Made by a program: the position numbers and the translations under genes
The notes under the pieces: model-generated
Databases searched by the model: none
What the model was told of the DNA's origin: nothing
The model's input: only the letters and a program-made list of their open reading frames with translations
Part shown: one piece after another, positions 7,375-16,580 of the stretch
Layout of the letters: each line of letters opens with the position of its first letter
Numbering within the stretch: position 1 is the stretch's first letter
Source: Phycisphaerae bacterium
GTDB lineage: Bacteria; Planctomycetota; Phycisphaerae; Tepidisphaerales; Tepidisphaeraceae
Reading direction: 5' to 3'
Assembly (NCBI GenBank): GCA_030448225.1
Contig: JAUJNJ010000017.1
Span: 1 to 46,917 of the forward strand
DNA: 46,917 nt

Positions 7375-8679
7375 TCACCGCGGCGGCGCAGTCGTTCCGG
7401 CTGAGGACCGTTCGATCACCACCGCCGGCCACCGGTCCACACCCGCCGGCGGGCTTTCGCCGGACGGCAGTTGGTCGGGGAGTTCCCCCGCCAGCGTGAG
7501 ACCCGGCACAAGATAAAGCGGCGCGATTTCGCGCAGCGGTGAGTTCACCGGCGTCGTCGGCGCGCCGGGCCAGCGGGCGGGGGCGGCGCGGCGGGTGAGG
7601 AAGGCCAGCGTCCAGCCGGGCTCGAGGCGGTAGCTGAACCGCAACGAAGCGTCGTCGCGGCCGGCGACGTCGAGGCGGATGCTCGTGCGCGCGATCTGGG
7701 CCGCCGACGCGAACACCGGCTTCAGCAGACCGGCGCCGGCGATTGAGCCGGGAGTCGGTTCGAGGTGGCGGCGGTAGATCCAGTCGTCGCGCTGCGTGAA
7801 GTCGTCGGACGTGACGATCACGCCGCCGTTGGCCTCGATGATTGGCGAGAGTTGCCGCCGCCACGCGAGGGCGGCGAGGGTCGAGACGGCGCAGAGGCCG
7901 AGCATCGCGACGATCATCAGCCGCGAGCGCCAGAGCGACACCCCGACCGCCAGCAGCGCGAAGACCACCCCGAGCAACACCGCCTGCCGCCGCGCCGCGG
8001 GCGGGCGGCCGGGGTCCCACATCTGCGGCGGGTCGTACGCGCCGCCCGCCGTCGCGCCGCGCGGGCCGACGATCGCCGGCCGCAGCACCCAGTAGTCGCC
8101 GACGAGTTGCCACGGCCAGTTGTCGCGCGGCGCGTCCGACTCGCGCACCGCCAGCGTCGTCCCCGCCGCCAGCAGCGCGGCCACCCGCTCCGGCGGCGGC
8201 ATACGGTCGAGCACCGCGCCGTCGAGCGCCTCCCACGCCGCCGCCGGCCCCGCCAGCAGGCCCGGCGGGTTCGTCAGCGCGATCACCTCGCGGCCGGGAA
8301 AGAGCGTCTTCGCGAAGTCGACCGCCGACGCGTCATACACGGCCACGAGGCGCTGCTTCGACTCGTCGAGCGCGCGGAGTTCCACCTCGACCGGCCGTTC
8401 GTCCGCCCCGACCGCCGACGTCAGCCGTGTCGCCCCCTGCCGCACCACGAGCCACGGCACCGTCACGTCCACGCCAACCGGCGGCGACGCCACGACCGTC
8501 GGCACCGCCCCGTCCGCCTTCAGCGTCACCCACGCCGGCGACTCGCCCGTCGCCCGGACCGTCACCGGCATGTAGCGGCCGGGGTGGTAGTAGCCTTGGA
8601 GGGGAAGTTGGACGTCGACCGTGGCGTGAGCCTTCACCGCCAACGCGAGCAGGAGGATGAACGGTATGGCGTTCTTCAT
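7375..8679 (-). CDS. Secreted or membrane-anchored protein, unknown function
   Basis: A 434-residue protein from ATG at 8679 (MKNAIPFILLLALAVKAHA), which is a clean signal peptide ending at AHA. The exported region (about 20-240) is beta-rich, with segments such as VDVQLPLQGYYHPGRYMPVTV resembling planctomycete or Gram-positive proteins that start with a glyco-hydrolase-like beta domain. Two hydrophobic helices follow (about 255-300, AVLLGVVFALLAVGVSLW and VAMLGLCAVSTLAALAW). A C-terminal soluble domain ends in PPAGVDRWPAVVIER. The topology suggests a periplasmic domain tied to the membrane in the middle. I cannot name a family. A longer in-frame extension upstream was rejected because it lacks the signal peptide and enters the next gene. 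Confidence 0.65.
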   Translation of the reverse strand: MKNAIPFILLLALAVKAHATVDVQLPLQGYYHPGRYMPVTVRATGESPAWVTLKADGAVPTVVASPPVGVDVTVPWLVVRQGATRLTSAVGADERPVEVELRALDESKQRLVAVYDASAVDFAKTLFPGREVIALTNPPGLLAGPAAAWEALDGAVLDRMPPPERVAALLAAGTTLAVRESDAPRDNWPWQLVGDYWVLRPAIVGPRGATAGGAYDPPQMWDPGRPPAARRQAVLLGVVFALLAVGVSLWRSRLMIVAMLGLCAVSTLAALAWRRQLSPIIEANGGVIVTSDDFTQRDDWIYRRHLEPTPGSIAGAGLLKPVFASAAQIARTSIRLDVAGRDDASLRFSYRLEPGWTLAFLTRRAAPARWPGAPTTPVNSPLREIAPLYLVPGLTLAGELPDQLPSGESPPAGVDRWPAVVIERSSAGTTAPPR

Positions 8680-8755
8680 CACGAGCGACCGGGGCGGCGC
8701 GGGATGCGAGCAGCGCTCGTCCGCTGCGATCGTCCGGCGCCGACTGCCGCTCCCG

Positions 8756-9304
8756 TCAGTCGTGAGTGTAGCCGACGAAGAACCACGAGCACGCGTCGCC
8801 GGCTTCCGAGAAGATTTCGAAGCAGACACTCGACGACCGGCCGAGCGTTGCCGCGATCCGGCGGACCGACTGCTTGACCTGGCCCAGTGTCGGCCGCGCG
8901 TGACCGACGAGCGCTGCCACGTCGGAAGCCTCCAGGCGGCGCGTGACGTGGACATCACCGGTGTCGGAGACGCCGGTGACGTCGAGGACGTTTCCGAAGC
9001 CGTCGGGGGTGAGGCCGGCGATCACTCGGCGGAGCATCGCGATCTGAGCCATTGGTTCGGCGGGCAGCGGCGCGGCGGAAGCCTGCTCTACCTGCGCGAG
9101 GTGCTCGGCGTACGCGGCGACGAGGTCGTGCGGGTCGACGCACTCCCGCTCGGCCTCGAGCACCTCGCGCAGAGCCGCCGTCTCGTGTTCGAGCCGCTCC
9201 TCGAAGTTATAGCGGCCGGTGAAATAGTCGGCCTGGAACACCCGGAGCGCCGCGGCCGGATCGGGATACCAGGGCACCTCGTGATGCCAAAGCGTTGCGC
9301 CCAT
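8756..9304 (-). CDS. Conserved-looking hypothetical protein
   Basis: A 182-residue soluble protein from ATG at 9304, preceded by GAGG at a good distance (AGAGGCGGGCGATG on the minus strand). The first half is helix-rich and acidic ([28 protein letters not shown]). The second half includes [39 protein letters not shown] and a Cys/Trp-containing end ([19 protein letters not shown]). No signal peptide or membrane segment. The function is not recognised. It lies 76 bases upstream of the secreted protein gene on the same strand and downstream of the glycogen-debranching gene, so it may share a transcript with either. Confidence 0.6.
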   Translation of the reverse strand: MGATLWHHEVPWYPDPAAALRVFQADYFTGRYNFEERLEHETAALREVLEAERECVDPHDLVAAYAEHLAQVEQASAAPLPAEPMAQIAMLRRVIAGLTPDGFGNVLDVTGVSDTGDVHVTRRLEASDVAALVGHARPTLGQVKQSVRRIAATLGRSSSVCFEIFSEAGDACSWFFVGYTHD

Positions 9305-9357
9305 CGCCCGCCTCTCTTCGTCGGCAGGACCAACACCAAGGGACGGGGCACGACACA

Positions 9358-9378
9358 CCTCGCCTGCTGCGGGCGAGG
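9358..9378 (-). terminator. Possible terminator hairpin after debranching enzyme
   Basis: A 7-bp perfect stem CCTCGCC / GGCGAGG with a 7-base loop sits 3 bases past the debranching-enzyme stop. There is no T-tract, so it may only be a 3-prime stabilising hairpin. Confidence 0.35.
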
Positions 9379-9380
9379 TT

Positions 9381-11486
9381 CTACATTCCCAACTCCACCG
9401 CCAGCCGCAGCACTTCGGCGATGCTCCACGCCTGGGCGGGGCAGCCGACGGGGCGGAGGGTGTCGGCCTCGAAGATCTCGCTGATCGAGCCGATGCACGC
9501 CGTGTGCTCCATCCGCTCGATGAGGGGGCGCAGCCAGGCGCGGGCCTGTTCGACCGACTCGGGGGAGCGTTTGTTGACGCGCAGGTAGGCGTCGAGGAAC
9601 GCGCCGATCGGCCAGGGCCAGATCGTGCCGTTGTGGTACGCCTCGTCGCGATGCGGCTGGGGGCCCGAGTAATGCCCCTGGTAGCGGGCGTGGTCGCGCG
9701 AGAGCGTGCGCAGGCCGACGGGCGTGAGCAGTTCGCGGCGGACGACCTCCACCACCGCCGACTGCTGCTCCGCGCTCAGCGGGCTGTGGGGCAGGCTGAC
9801 GGCGAAGATCTGGTTCGGCCGCAGGGCGGTGTCCTTGTGGCCGTCGTCGTTCACGACGTCGGCCAGGCCGCGGAAGGGGCCGAGCCAGTACGCGGCCGTG
9901 AAGCTGTCGCGCACGCGGTCGGCGAGCCGCGTCCTCGCGCATCAGCGCAAGCGCGTGGTACCAGAGCGCGTTGATCTCCACCGCCTTGCCCTGCCGGGGC
10001 GTGAACGCGACGCCGCCGCACTTGGCGTCCATCCACGTGAGCTGCGTGCTGGCGTCGCCCTGCGTGATCAGCCCGTCGGCCGGGTCCATGCGGATGCCGA
10101 AGCGGGTGCCGGCGCGGTAGCCGTCGAGGATCGCGTGGCACGCGGGCAGCAGCGTGGCGGCGAACGTTTTATCGTCGCCGCTGAGCGCAGGTACTCGAAC
10201 GCCGCGTGCACGAACCAGAGGCTGGCGTCGACCGTGTTGTAGTGCGGGGTGTTGTCGTAGTCGTCGAAGCGGTTGGGGATCATCCCTTCGCTGACGTAGC
10301 TGGCGAACACCGTCAGCACCTGCCGGGCCTGCGTGCGAAGCGGCCGGTGGTGAGGAACAGCCCGGGCAGCGAGATGAACGTGTCGCGCCCCAGTCGGCGA
10401 ACCAGGGTACCCCGCGAGCACGGTCGTGCCGTCGGTGCCGTCGGGCGCCTTGCGGTAGACGATGAAGTCGTTTGCCGCGTGAACGAGCCGGCGCACGGTG
10501 AGCGACGTGCCGCCCTCGACGCCCGCGCCCACGCCCGCCGGCGTCTCCGCTCCGGCGGGGATGGCCGCGACGGCACGCGTCAATCCCTCCCCCGGCGCCG
10601 AATGCGATTGCGCCCCGTTCGGTGAAGCGCCAACCCCCGCCGCGGTGGACGTCGCCGCACTGGCTACCGCGGCGCGGCGGCGCTTCAGTTCCTCGTCCCA
10701 CGCGTACGCCGATCGCGGCGCGTGCGCCGCGGGCTCGATCGTCGCCCGCACTTCCAGGTCGGCCCAGACCGTGACCGACAGCCGCCCTGCCCCCTCGACG
10801 ATGAACCGCCCGGGCGTGAACAGGTCCTCGGCGTCGTCCTGCCCGCGGTCGGTCTCGATCGAGTAGACGTGGCCGTACCACCAGTCGTGCGCCTCTTCGA
10901 ACCGCCCGGCGTCGGCCCAGACGCGGGCGCGGTGGCGCTCGTCCTCGACGCGGACGTCGCGCGGGCCGGCTGCCACGTCGAACCGCACGTCGCCGGCGCG
11001 GCGCATCGCGTGGAAGTCGCGCAGCGCCAGGAACGGCGCGAGGCCCAGCCGCAGTTTGCGGGCGGCGTCGGGCGACTCGACGGTGTAGCGCACGCCGACG
11101 ACGTTGCGCATCCACAGGAGTTGCGCCTCCTTCACGACGCGCACGCCGTCGATCTCGTACTCCCAGCGGGCGACGTCGCCGAGGTCGAAGCGGCGCAGGT
11201 ACTGGTCGCCGCGGGGGTAGAGGTTGTCGCGGAAGCGGTTGACCGAGAACTCGTGCGGCGCGTCCGTCCGCCCGTCGAGCACGAGCGACTCGCCCAGGCG
11301 GCTCAGCGCGTTGATCCGACCGACCGGCGGCAGCGTGGCGGCGACGAGCAGGCCGTGGTAGCGGCGGCTGTTGCACCCGGGCACCGTCGACGACGCGAAG
11401 CCGCCCAGGCCGTTGGTCAGCAGCCACTCCTGCGACAGGTGCGGGTCGAGCCGCCCGCCGGTCTCGATCGAGTAGAGCGACGACAT
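9381..11486 (-). CDS. Glycogen debranching enzyme (amylo-alpha-1,6-glucosidase), frameshifted
   Basis: Reading from ATG 11486 gives the N-terminal glycogen-debranching domain ([20 protein letters not shown], then [25 protein letters not shown]). The C-terminal GH15/GDE catalytic part is split over other frames: LAGYP near 10410, then [17 protein letters not shown] (10330-10390), [33 protein letters not shown] (10060-10130), [10 protein letters not shown], then [25 protein letters not shown] to the stop at 9381. At least four frame changes are needed, near 10410, 10335, 10180 and 9930. Reassembled it is about 700 residues, the normal length for this family, and would trim alpha-1,6 branches during glycogen breakdown. 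Catalytic segments are all recognisable, which favours base-calling errors over decay. Confidence 0.8.
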
Positions 11487-12157
11487 GCCCGGCAGTGTAG
11501 TCCCCCCCGCCGGGAGGGGACAGGCGGCGGCGGGGTCTTGCACGAATTCGACGCGGTGTCGCCGGTTGCTCATGCCGGGACTATCGACGCCGCCCCGCCC
11601 CACCCATCGCCCGCGGCGTGAGCGGCCCGCGGCGCACCGGTTATCGCCCCTCCGCCCCCCGCCGCCCGCCGTTCCGGCGCCCCGCCTCGCTTGCAAGTCG
11701 CCCCCCGCTATTGTCGGACGGCCCCGCGGCAGGGAGGGATTATGCGGGCTTCATGACGCGGACGGATCGCCCGCGTTGAGAGACCGATGGGACATCGTCG
11801 AACGCCGTTGAAGCCGTTTGCCAGGGCCGGTGGCGGGCCGACGCGGCGTCAGCCCGGTGCCGTCTTGCTGGCGTTCTCCAAAGGCCGCCCGGGGATCTCG
11901 CCGCAACCACGGGAGATCCTTCGCTGCGTTCGGGATGACGTGCGGCCCGGCCGACGCTACGCAGCGGTGCAAAACGCTCGAATTCGGTCGGAGATGCCGC
12001 CCGCATCGGACGCGGGCACGAAAGATTCGACGCGCCACGTCCGGAGCCGGCACGTAGCCCCGCCGCGGCCAACGAAGCGGGGCGGGCCCCGCGCGTGGGC
12101 CCGCCCCGTCGTCATCTTCGCTCAACCGCGGTCGATCCGCGTGGGCCGACGTGCCGA
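11487..12157. other. Gene-free stretch with an ERSEGS-type repeat
   Basis: No gene is supported in these 670 bases. Bases 11911-11939 carry GGGAGATCCTTCGCTGCGTT followed by CGGGATGAC, a widespread intergenic repeat whose spurious translation reads HPERSEGSP. A related copy lies near 20570-20650 in reverse orientation; both share ACCACGGGAGATCCTTCGCT or a one-base variant. Open frames here are repeat translations, not genes. Confidence 0.6.
12079..12107 (-). terminator. Terminator-like hairpin downstream of sodC
   Basis: An 11-bp perfect GC stem (GGGGCGGGCCC / GGGCCCGCCCC) with a 7-base loop lies about 50 bases after the sodC stop on the minus strand. A T-tract is lacking, so the call rests on stem strength and position. 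Confidence 0.55.
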
Positions 12158-13427
12158 TCACTGCTCGCGGCGCTTGGGGTTGTTCGCGTCCTTCTCGCCG
12201 AGCGGGGCCTCGTTGTCGCTCGTCGACTCGTCCTTGCGGTCCTTGCCCGCGCCGGCGGGCGTGCGGTCGCCGTCGGCGTCGCTGCCGACACCGCCCGATG
12301 CGCCGCCCGACTTCCCGGCCTTGATCGTGCCGCCGGCGATGCGGGCGCCGGAGTTGCCGCTGGGGTCGGTCTGCAGATCGTCGGCCTTCTCGTGGACGAT
12401 GATGCTGCGGCCGACGACGCCGGTCTTGGGGTCGTCGATCGTCAGGCCGGTCGCCGTCACCTCGCCGCGGGCGTTGCCGTCGGCGTCGGCGGTAATGTTG
12501 CCGAGGTCGCCGCCGTGGCGCATCTCGCCCTCGGCGCCGCCGTGCTTCTGGCCGCCGGGGTTGAAGTGGGGGCCGGCGCTGGTGAGCGCGGGGTCGGACA
12601 GGTCCCCCTTCTCGTGGACGTGGAACCCGTGCTGGCCGTTGGGCGACAGGCCCTTGAGGTCGTAGCGGACGGTGAGCCCGTCGCCGGCCGGCATGAACAT
12701 CACCGTGCCGGTGACGCCCGGCTCGCCCGCGGCCTTCGACGGGCGGACGGCCGCCATCGCGGCCTTGGCCTTGGCGGCGGCGTTGCCCGCGTCGTCGGCG
12801 AGGGCGGCGGCGGCCGGGCGGTCCGCGGCCGCGCGCGGCGGCGGGGCCGCGGCGTCGGTCGTGTCGGCCGAGGCGGTGATGTCGGCGGCGCCCCGGCGCC
12901 TCAGCCGCCGGGCGCTGGGCGCCGACGGACGTGCCCCCGCTGCTCGTAGCGCCGACCGCGCTGGTCGCGCCTGTCGCGCCCGCGCGGGCCGACGTGTCGC
13001 CCGCGCCGGCCGCGAGGCGGCCTCGTGCGCCGTGGCCCGACGTCGCGGTCGCGCCGCTCGCCGCGGGCCGACGAAGCGGCCGACGAATCCGCCGACGACC
13101 GGCCCGACGATGCCGCCGACGAGTGGTCCGTCGCCGCGGCGGCGCTCCGCGCGTCGCCGGCGTGCGCGTGGCCGGTGGCGCCCGAATGCCCGCCCGCGAC
13201 GCCCCCGCGCTCGGTGCCGTTGTCGTCGACGGACGCGCGGGCCGTCGCGCCCGTGCCGCCGGCGTCCATCGCGCGCCGTCGCGCTCGGTGCCGCCGGCGG
13301 TGCCGGCGGTCATCCGGTCGCCCGCGCGGTCCTGCCGGGCCTCTTCGCGATTCGTGCTCTCGCACCCGGCCGACGCCAGGACCGCCGACACGACGCCGGC
13401 GACCGCGAGACTCGTGATTCGATTCAT
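12158..13427 (-). CDS. sodC: Cu/Zn superoxide dismutase lipoprotein, frameshifted linker
   Basis: Converts superoxide to hydrogen peroxide and oxygen outside the cytoplasm. The start ATG 13427 follows GGGAGGAATCATC, a strong ribosome site, and encodes a lipoprotein signal (SLAVAGVVSAVLASAGC, lipobox ASAGC, Cys about residue 22). The catalytic domain is at 12158-12757: GQHGFHVHEKGDLSDP (two Cu-ligand His), GPHFNPGGQKHGG, RHGGDLGNI, RSIIVHEKADDLQTDPSGNSG and RIAGGTI are all typical SodC motifs. Between signal and domain lies about 200 codons of Ala/Ser/Gly/Thr/His low-complexity sequence that stays open only by changing frame two or three times (near 13260, 12960 and 12900). The enzyme has an acidic, Lys-rich tail. 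The frame changes could be assembly errors in a repetitive GC tract. Confidence 0.8.
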
Positions 13428-13803
13428 GATGATTCCTCCCTACGAGATAGATGGGTGTACGTGCTCGTCCGGCCGAAATGGTAAGCGGCCTCACCGACCC
13501 GCGGAACTGCAAAACGAGGACGGTGGGGGGAAATCGCGCCGGCGAGACGGTGAGGGCCGCCGGACCCGCAACGTCGAAATGTGGCTCGTTTCCGATGTGC
13601 GACGAAACGATCGTTGCGAAACGTGGCGCGGCGTCCGCCGGGGTTGTGCCGGGCGGCGGGTCTCTAACCCGCGCCCCACAGGTGACGTAGCGCGCCCGCG
13701 CCGATCTCGCCCACTTCACCGACGAGACGCGAACGGTGGGACGCCTCCCGTCACCCGACGCGCGACGAACGGACGGTTTCTGAGCGGGCACGCGGCGCAC
13801 GCC

Positions 13804-13918
13804 CACGCCGGCCCAGAGCGTACTCGCCGCGCCGGGCCGGATTCCTCACGCCTGCGGATTCCTCGCGCATCGCGGCGAACGATCCGGCCCGGCGCGGGTA
13901 CGCTCTGGGCCGGCGTGA
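13804..13918. repeat. Long inverted repeat around GTACGCTCTGG
   Basis: The left arm CACGCCGGCCCAGAGCGTAC (13804-13823) continuing to about 13843 is an imperfect reverse complement of the right arm GATCCGGCCCGGCGCGGGTA (13882-13901) continuing to 13918. The arms are about 37-40 bp and the spacer about 38 bases. A half copy is found at 2581-2620. It lies in the roughly 600-base gene-free gap between divergent sodC and the VTT gene, where I see nothing else. Confidence 0.65.
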
Positions 13919-14084
13919 ACCTTCACGTCCACCCGGCCCCGCGCGACGCGACGCGCGCGATTGGCATGGGCCCCGCGGCCCGCCTACGCTCCACGGCAGA
14001 CGATGGCCGACCCCACGCTCCCCGCCGACCCGATGCCCGCCGACCCCGCCGCCCGCAGGGCCGGGCGCCGCCGTCGCGCGGCTG

Positions 14085-14789
14085 GTGCGGGGCGTGCGGC
14101 GGTTCGGCCCCGCCGGGCCGCTGGCGCTCGTGGCGGTCTTCCTGCCGATCGTCGGCGGCTTCGCATTGCTCGGCGTGCTGCAAGACCTCGCCCCCTGGTG
14201 CCGCGCCAACGCCGCCGGCGCCGCGCCGTTCGTGATCGCCGCCGCCGGCGCGTTCCTCGCCGGCTCGTCGATTTTGCCGACCTACGCGATCACGATCCTC
14301 GCCGGCTGGTCGTTCGGGTTCGCCGTCGGCATGCCGACGGCGTTCGCCGCCCACACCGCCGCCGCCCTGCTGGGCTTCGGCCTCGCCCGCGCGATGGTGG
14401 GCAACCACGTGATGGCCGGCCTGCAGTCCAACCCGAAGTGGGACGGCGTCCGCCGCGCGATGGTCGGGCGCGGGTACGGGCGGGCGATCCTCGTCGTGAT
14501 GCTGATCCGCCTGGCGCCGGTGGCGCCGTTCGGCATCACCAACCTGCTGGCCGCCTCCACCGGCTGCCCGGTCGGCGCGTTCCTGATCGGCTCGACGATC
14601 GGCATCCTCCCCCAGACCACGCTGCTGGTCTTCGCCTCGGCCCGCATGGGCCAACTCAGCTTCGAGCAGGAGCCGTGGATGGTCGCCTTTGGCGTGATCT
14701 GCACCTTCGTCGCGATCGCCGCCCTCGGCGCCGTCGCCCGCCGCGCCCTGGCCCGCGTCACGGCCGAAGGCGCGCTCGCCGAGCCGTGA
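14085..14789 (+). CDS. VTT-domain (TVP38/TMEM64, DedA-like) membrane protein
   Basis: At least 234 residues, read from GTG 14085. Hydrophobic helices at about 8-30, 46-90, 125-150, 160-180 and 195-215. Family signs include AFLAGSSILPTYAITILAGWSFG, FGLARAMVG, and VVMLIRLAPVAPFGITNLLAASTG followed by FLIGSTIGILPQTTL, the re-entrant-loop VTT signature with the conserved Arg-x-x-Pro. Proteins of this family sit in the inner membrane and some act as phospholipid scramblases or undecaprenyl-phosphate transporters; the exact role is not deducible. The true start may be ATG 14003 (MADPTLPADPMPADPA) in a different frame, joined by a one-base shift near 14060. Confidence 0.75.
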   Translation: MRGVRRFGPAGPLALVAVFLPIVGGFALLGVLQDLAPWCRANAAGAAPFVIAAAGAFLAGSSILPTYAITILAGWSFGFAVGMPTAFAAHTAAALLGFGLARAMVGNHVMAGLQSNPKWDGVRRAMVGRGYGRAILVVMLIRLAPVAPFGITNLLAASTGCPVGAFLIGSTIGILPQTTLLVFASARMGQLSFEQEPWMVAFGVICTFVAIAALGAVARRALARVTAEGALAEP

Positions 14790-14879
14790 CCGCCGGATGG
14801 AGCGATCCCCGCCAACTCGGGGCAACGGGAGCATGTATCCGCCGTCACCTCGGTTTCGGCGCGGCGGGCATCGGCTTCC

Positions 14880-15257
14880 GTGGAACGGTGGACGATCGTC
14901 GAGCCGCACGCTGACCGTTTTCGACTCTTCATCAGCTTCGGCGGTCGCGGCTACTGGTGCATGTTCGATTACGCGGTCACATCAGTGCCGGGGCGGGACG
15001 GCATTGAGATCGTGGCCGGTGCCGACGCGGACGCCGAAACCGTTCGGTGGTTTCCCGACCTCAAGCGCGGCATGGAAGCCGGTTGGCTGATGCTGCAGGA
15101 GCATCACGCGCGGGTGCTGACGGGCGTGCGTATCGAGGTCACGAAGATCCACACGCACCCGGTCGACACGACCGCCCGGGGCTGCGAGGTCTACGGGAGC
15201 CGGTTCATCGAGCAACTCGGCTTGGACCACGCAGTGCGCGCGTCCGGTTCGGCGTAG
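14880..15257 (+). CDS. Small hypothetical protein at edge of cassette array
   Basis: A 125-residue protein starting at GTG 14880 (VERWTIVEPHADRF). It has an alternating beta pattern, with segments DGIEIVAGADADAETVRWFPDLKRGMEAGWLMLQ and VLTGVRIEVTKIHTHPVDTT, faintly like the domain-IV fold of elongation factor G. No signal peptide or membrane helix. The start is uncertain because no clear ribosome site is visible. It is the first small plus-strand gene before the attC-containing region and could be the product of a cassette whose attC is too degenerate to call (15304-15425). Confidence 0.5.
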   Translation: MERWTIVEPHADRFRLFISFGGRGYWCMFDYAVTSVPGRDGIEIVAGADADAETVRWFPDLKRGMEAGWLMLQEHHARVLTGVRIEVTKIHTHPVDTTARGCEVYGSRFIEQLGLDHAVRASGSA

Positions 15258-15303
15258 GCGGGCTTGCGCTAGCGCCTGCGCGAGGCCGCCGCGTTGGTTT
15301 CCG

Positions 15304-15425
15304 CGCCGCCGATAGCGGCCGAGGCTCGTTGACAAGGGGTGGTGACGGCGTAGCTTGTGTCGCAACGCCGCGCGGCGGCCCCGTCACGATATCCGGCGCG
15401 TTGCGCAGGATAACGGTAGTTAGCC
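15304..15425 (+). other. Weak attC-like site Z, upstream of DUF6714 gene
   Basis: An AGCGGCCG box (15314-15321) and an AACGGTAGTTAGCC end (15412-15425) resemble the AGCGGACCG and AACGxCGxTCCGTTA boxes of the better sites, but no AAC box lies 10 bases before the first. The terminal GTTAGCCCGC (15419-15428) is the left boundary of the DUF6714 cassette. Confidence 0.35.
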
Positions 15426-15435
15426 CGCACCTGCT

Positions 15436-15969
15436 ATGCCCGACCCTAAAGCCGTCAAGTCGCAGATCCGGGCGGCGTTCTCGGAGGTGCCGTTCCCGGG
15501 CGACTGGTGCCTGAGTGGCAGCAACGAAGGCAACGAGCCGATCCTGCTCGAACAGGAGTTCAAGGGCAAGTCCGACTGGCGGACGCTCGACCCCGAGTTC
15601 ATCGACGAAGCCCCGGCCGGCTACGCCACGGCGCTCTGTTTCTTCTCCGACGAGGCATTCCGGTTCTACCTGCCGGCTTACCTCATCGCGGACATCGACG
15701 GCCGACTCGGCTGCCACGACCCCCTGTTCCACCTGACACACGGCCTGACGGACAAGGACCGGGGCCGCCGCGTCAACCCTCTGCGCTACGGTGACCGGAC
15801 GTGGTTTGAAGAGCAACAGCACAAGTTCGCCGTGTTCAACCCCGCCCAAGCGATGGCAATCATTGCGTATCTTCGCCTGAAGCGGGAGATTGATGAACTC
15901 CAGCGCGATGCGATCGACCAGGCGCTGGCGAACTACTGGCTGCGGCGGACCGGCGGAGGTGCGGGCTAA
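15436..15969 (+). CDS. DUF6714-family protein, cassette gene 1
   Basis: A 177-residue cytoplasmic protein. The arrangement IRAAFSEVPFPGDW, LLEQEFKGKSDWRTLD, ATALCFFSDEAFRFYLPAYLIADI and RYGDRTWFEEQQHKFAVFNPAQAMAIIAYL is that of the DUF6714 family, whose function is unknown. The start ATG 15436 lies 8 bases after the cassette boundary GTTAGCCCGC, and the TAA stop is inside the following R-double-prime box (GCGGGCTAAC), so the coding region fills the cassette almost completely. No signal peptide. Being short and lacking a promoter of its own, it would rely on read-through or an internal weak promoter. Confidence 0.8.
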   Translation: MPDPKAVKSQIRAAFSEVPFPGDWCLSGSNEGNEPILLEQEFKGKSDWRTLDPEFIDEAPAGYATALCFFSDEAFRFYLPAYLIADIDGRLGCHDPLFHLTHGLTDKDRGRRVNPLRYGDRTWFEEQQHKFAVFNPAQAMAIIAYLRLKREIDELQRDAIDQALANYWLRRTGGGAG

Positions 15970-16063
15970 CTAGCCATTAAAGCGGACCGGGCGGGCGTCG
16001 CGGTCCCTATCACTGGAAGGTGCGTCCGGTGCCGCCCGGCCGCTGAACGTCGGTCCGTTATGC
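15961..16063 (+). repeat. attC site A
   Basis: R-double-prime GCGGGCTAAC at 15961-15970, 10-base spacer, L-double-prime AGCGGACCG at 15981-15989, inner stem CCGGGCGG pairing with CCGCCCGG (about 16032-16039), L-prime CGGTCCG at 16051-16057 and R-prime GTTATGC at 16057-16063. Length about 103 bases. The DUF6714 stop codon is in the first box. Confidence 0.75.
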
Positions 16064-16078
16064 AGCAGAGGAACTCCG

Positions 16079-16450
16079 GTGGCCAAGGGACCCAATCAGA
16101 AGAAGGCGCAGGCGGCTTGGGAGCGCATCGAGGCGCTCGGCGGGAGCGGGGTTTGGGACGGGGAAATCGTGTTCGTGTCGCTGGCGAACACCGCGGTTAC
16201 CGATGACGATCTGGCCCTGTTCCGCGACTTCCCGTTCGTCCAAACGCTCGATCTGAGTGGAACCAAGGTGACCGGCACAGGCCTGGCACACCTCGCGGGC
16301 GCGTCCGACCTGGGGGAATTGACCATCGTCGGCACGAAGATCACCCGCGCCGCGCTGGCTGCGTTCCGCGAGGCGCACCCGAACGTGGAGGTGGTCGTCG
16401 AGCCGCCGAAGAAGGGTGCCATCAGCCCGTTCACCGGCGAACCACTGTGA
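16079..16450 (+). CDS. Leucine-rich-repeat-like protein, cassette gene 2
   Basis: A 123-residue protein from GTG 16079 with AGAGGAA eight bases upstream. It contains three regular repeats: VFVSLANTAVTDDDLALF, VQTLDLSGTKVTGTGLAHLA and GELTIVGTKITRAALAAF, each a beta strand plus helix in the style of cysteine-containing or ribonuclease-inhibitor LRRs common in planctomycete proteins. A short N-terminal helix carries Lys/Gln-rich sequence and the C-terminus ends in PFTGEPL. Such a small LRR is likely a protein-binding module. It is flanked by attC sites A and B. The stop lies 15 bases before the next attC box. Confidence 0.7.
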   Translation: MAKGPNQKKAQAAWERIEALGGSGVWDGEIVFVSLANTAVTDDDLALFRDFPFVQTLDLSGTKVTGTGLAHLAGASDLGELTIVGTKITRAALAAFREAHPNVEVVVEPPKKGAISPFTGEPL

Positions 16451-16464
16451 GCGGCGGTCCGGCC

Positions 16465-16569
16465 CCTGCATAAGCCGCCGCCGGAGCGGACCGCGGCGGC
16501 GGTACAGTTCTCCCGCGGCCCGGCGACGCGCGTGCGCCGCCGCGGCCGCTCAACGGCATTCCGTTAGCC
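16465..16569 (+). repeat. attC site B
   Basis: CTGCATAAG at 16466-16474, 10-base spacer, AGCGGACCG at 16485-16493, a GC-rich central stem, CTCAACGGCATTCCGTTAGCC at about 16549-16569 with R-prime GTTAGCC at 16563-16569. About 105 bases. The next gene starts 11 bases after it. Confidence 0.75.
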
Positions 16570-16580
16570 CGCGGAGACGC

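Noticed and set aside
11740..12072. 110-residue frame containing HPERSEGSP
   Set aside because: This string is the translation of a widespread intergenic repeat, also present near 20.6 kb; not a protein.
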